Of a stretch of DNA of 5,826 bases, positions 5,170-5,826 are shown piece after piece. The translations under genes were made by a program, and so were the position numbers. The stretch comes from Candidatus Hydrogenedentota bacterium (GTDB lineage: Bacteria; Hydrogenedentota; Hydrogenedentia; Hydrogenedentales; CAITNO01). Within the stretch, counting starts at the first letter, position 1. The number at the start of each line of letters is the position of its first letter. Under the pieces are notes generated by a model. The model did no database searches, had not been told where the DNA came from, and saw nothing but the letters and a program-made list of their open reading frames with translations. The stretch lies in NCBI GenBank assembly GCA_029554925.1, contig JAKPUV010000990.1:1-5826 (forward strand), given 5' to 3'.

Positions 5170-5826
5170 TCACCCATGACCGGGGCTTCCCGCCCCCGCC
5201 GCGCGGGCCATTCCGATGAACGCGGCGACAAGCAGTCCGGCGAGGGTGGCGAAAGAAACCGCCAGCCCGGCGTAAACGGGATACGGGCGGTAGGTCATGA
5301 CCACACGGGAGGCGCCGGCGGGCACCAGCACGCCCCGAAAACGCGCATTGACTGGGTAGATGTGGGCCGGGGCCCCGTTCACCGTGGCCGACCAGCCCGG
5401 GGCGAAGGTGTCGGCAAGCACCAGCATGGCCGGCGCAGAGGCGTCACACGAAAGAGCCACCCGTTCCGGCGTCTCCTCCTCGACCCGGGCGGAGCCCTCG
5501 ACCGTGTCCGCCTGCCGGACCTCGCGCAGGGCGCCCAGATGGAGCACGGACGAGACCACGCACTCGCGCGCGCCGTCAAACCCGTCGGCGGTCAGCAGAG
5601 CCAGCGCCGCGGCGGCGTCGGGAACCGTGCGCCACTTCCCGACCAGGCGGGCGCGCGGAAGGGCCGCCTCGTTGGCCAGAATGGTCACGCCGGATTCGGA
5701 GTCCACCCGCCGCAGGCCGGCCCCCTCGCCGAAGGCCCGGGGAGTCTCCGTCGCCACCACCCGGACCGCCGCGAGTCCAAGCAGCCGGGCCGCGGGGGAG
5801 TCCCCCCCGGCGCGCAGGAAGGGCCG
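5170..5826 (-). CDS. YfhO-family integral membrane protein, C-terminal end (5' part beyond the window)
   Basis: 218 codons plus a stop are visible, and the frame is open to the right edge, so the N-terminal multi-pass membrane part is missing. No start is claimed; GTG codons near 5760 are internal. Numbered from the edge, the fragment begins with LLGLAAVRVVAT (15-26), resembling the family's LLxLxxVRYVV segment. A soluble beta-rich region follows, with FAPGWSATVNG (141-151), a Pro-Val-Asn-Ala-Arg-Phe-Arg-Gly stretch (about 158-165), VPAG (168-171) and an RPY motif (180-182). It closes with one hydrophobic helix (about 183-206) and a short tail. The GW-x-A-x-V-x-G plus PVNxxFRGV-VPAG pattern is typical of the C-terminal domain of YfhO proteins. 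These are large membrane proteins of the GT-C glycosyltransferase type; in Gram-positive bacteria some glycosylate wall polymers. The substrate here is unknown, and proximity to a cell-wall hydrolase fits an envelope role only loosely. Confidence 0.75.
   Translation of the reverse strand, partial: RPFLRAGGDSPAARLLGLAAVRVVATETPRAFGEGAGLRRVDSESGVTILANEAALPRARLVGKWRTVPDAAAALALLTADGFDGARECVVSSVLHLGALREVRQADTVEGSARVEEETPERVALSCDASAPAMLVLADTFAPGWSATVNGAPAHIYPVNARFRGVLVPAGASRVVMTYRPYPVYAGLAVSFATLAGLLVAAFIGMARAAGAGSPGHG

Noticed and set aside
5103..5231. N-terminal extension of the transglycosylase to a start at 5231
   Set aside because: It would bury the signal peptide 43 residues inside the protein and overlap the YfhO-family gene by about 60 bp. 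The ATG at 5102 has a better ribosome site.

Overview
The window is a GC-rich bacterial segment, about two-thirds G+C by eye, with four protein-coding genes all on the minus strand. Reading from right to left (the direction of transcription) they are: (1) the C-terminal end of a YfhO-family integral membrane protein, cut by the right edge; (2) a complete exported Slt70-type soluble lytic transglycosylase with a helical-repeat N-terminal part; (3) a complete PilT/PilU-type pilus ATPase with an unusual N-terminal extension of about 135 residues; (4) an FHA-GAF-HD-GYP signalling protein, cut by the left edge just before its GYP motif. No RNA gene, mobile element, CRISPR array or long repeat was seen.

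The gaps are 67 bp (YfhO to Slt), 113 bp (Slt to pilus ATPase) and 163 bp (pilus ATPase to FHA-GAF-HD-GYP). The 113-bp gap holds an AT-richer island with a credible sigma70-like promoter (TTGCAG, 17 bp, TATCAT) and a good ribosome binding site for the ATPase gene. The ATPase gene may therefore start its own transcript, possibly carrying the HD-GYP gene. The 163-bp gap is dominated by short perfect GC palindromes and has one small AT-rich patch.

The organism is most likely a Gram-negative (diderm) bacterium that makes type IV pili. The exported peptidoglycan lytic transglycosylase and the retraction-type ATPase point that way. The mix of a divergent PilT-like protein, an FHA-GAF-HD-GYP protein and YfhO in a GC-rich genome would suit an uncultivated PVC-, Hydrogenedentes- or deltaproteobacteria-like lineage, but this placement is a weak inference.

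A reasonable but unproven reading is that the last two genes form a pilus-motor and second-messenger pair. The ATPase would drive pilus or related filament dynamics, and the FHA-GAF-HD-GYP protein would sense phospho-threonine and small-molecule signals and degrade cyclic di-GMP. The lytic transglycosylase would handle cell-wall turnover. The main sequence-level oddities are in the ATPase: its N-terminal extension, loss of the AIRNLIRE-type C-terminal motif, a C-x2-C-x2-C triad, and Asn in the Asp-box. Nothing in the window clearly amounts to a wholly new system.
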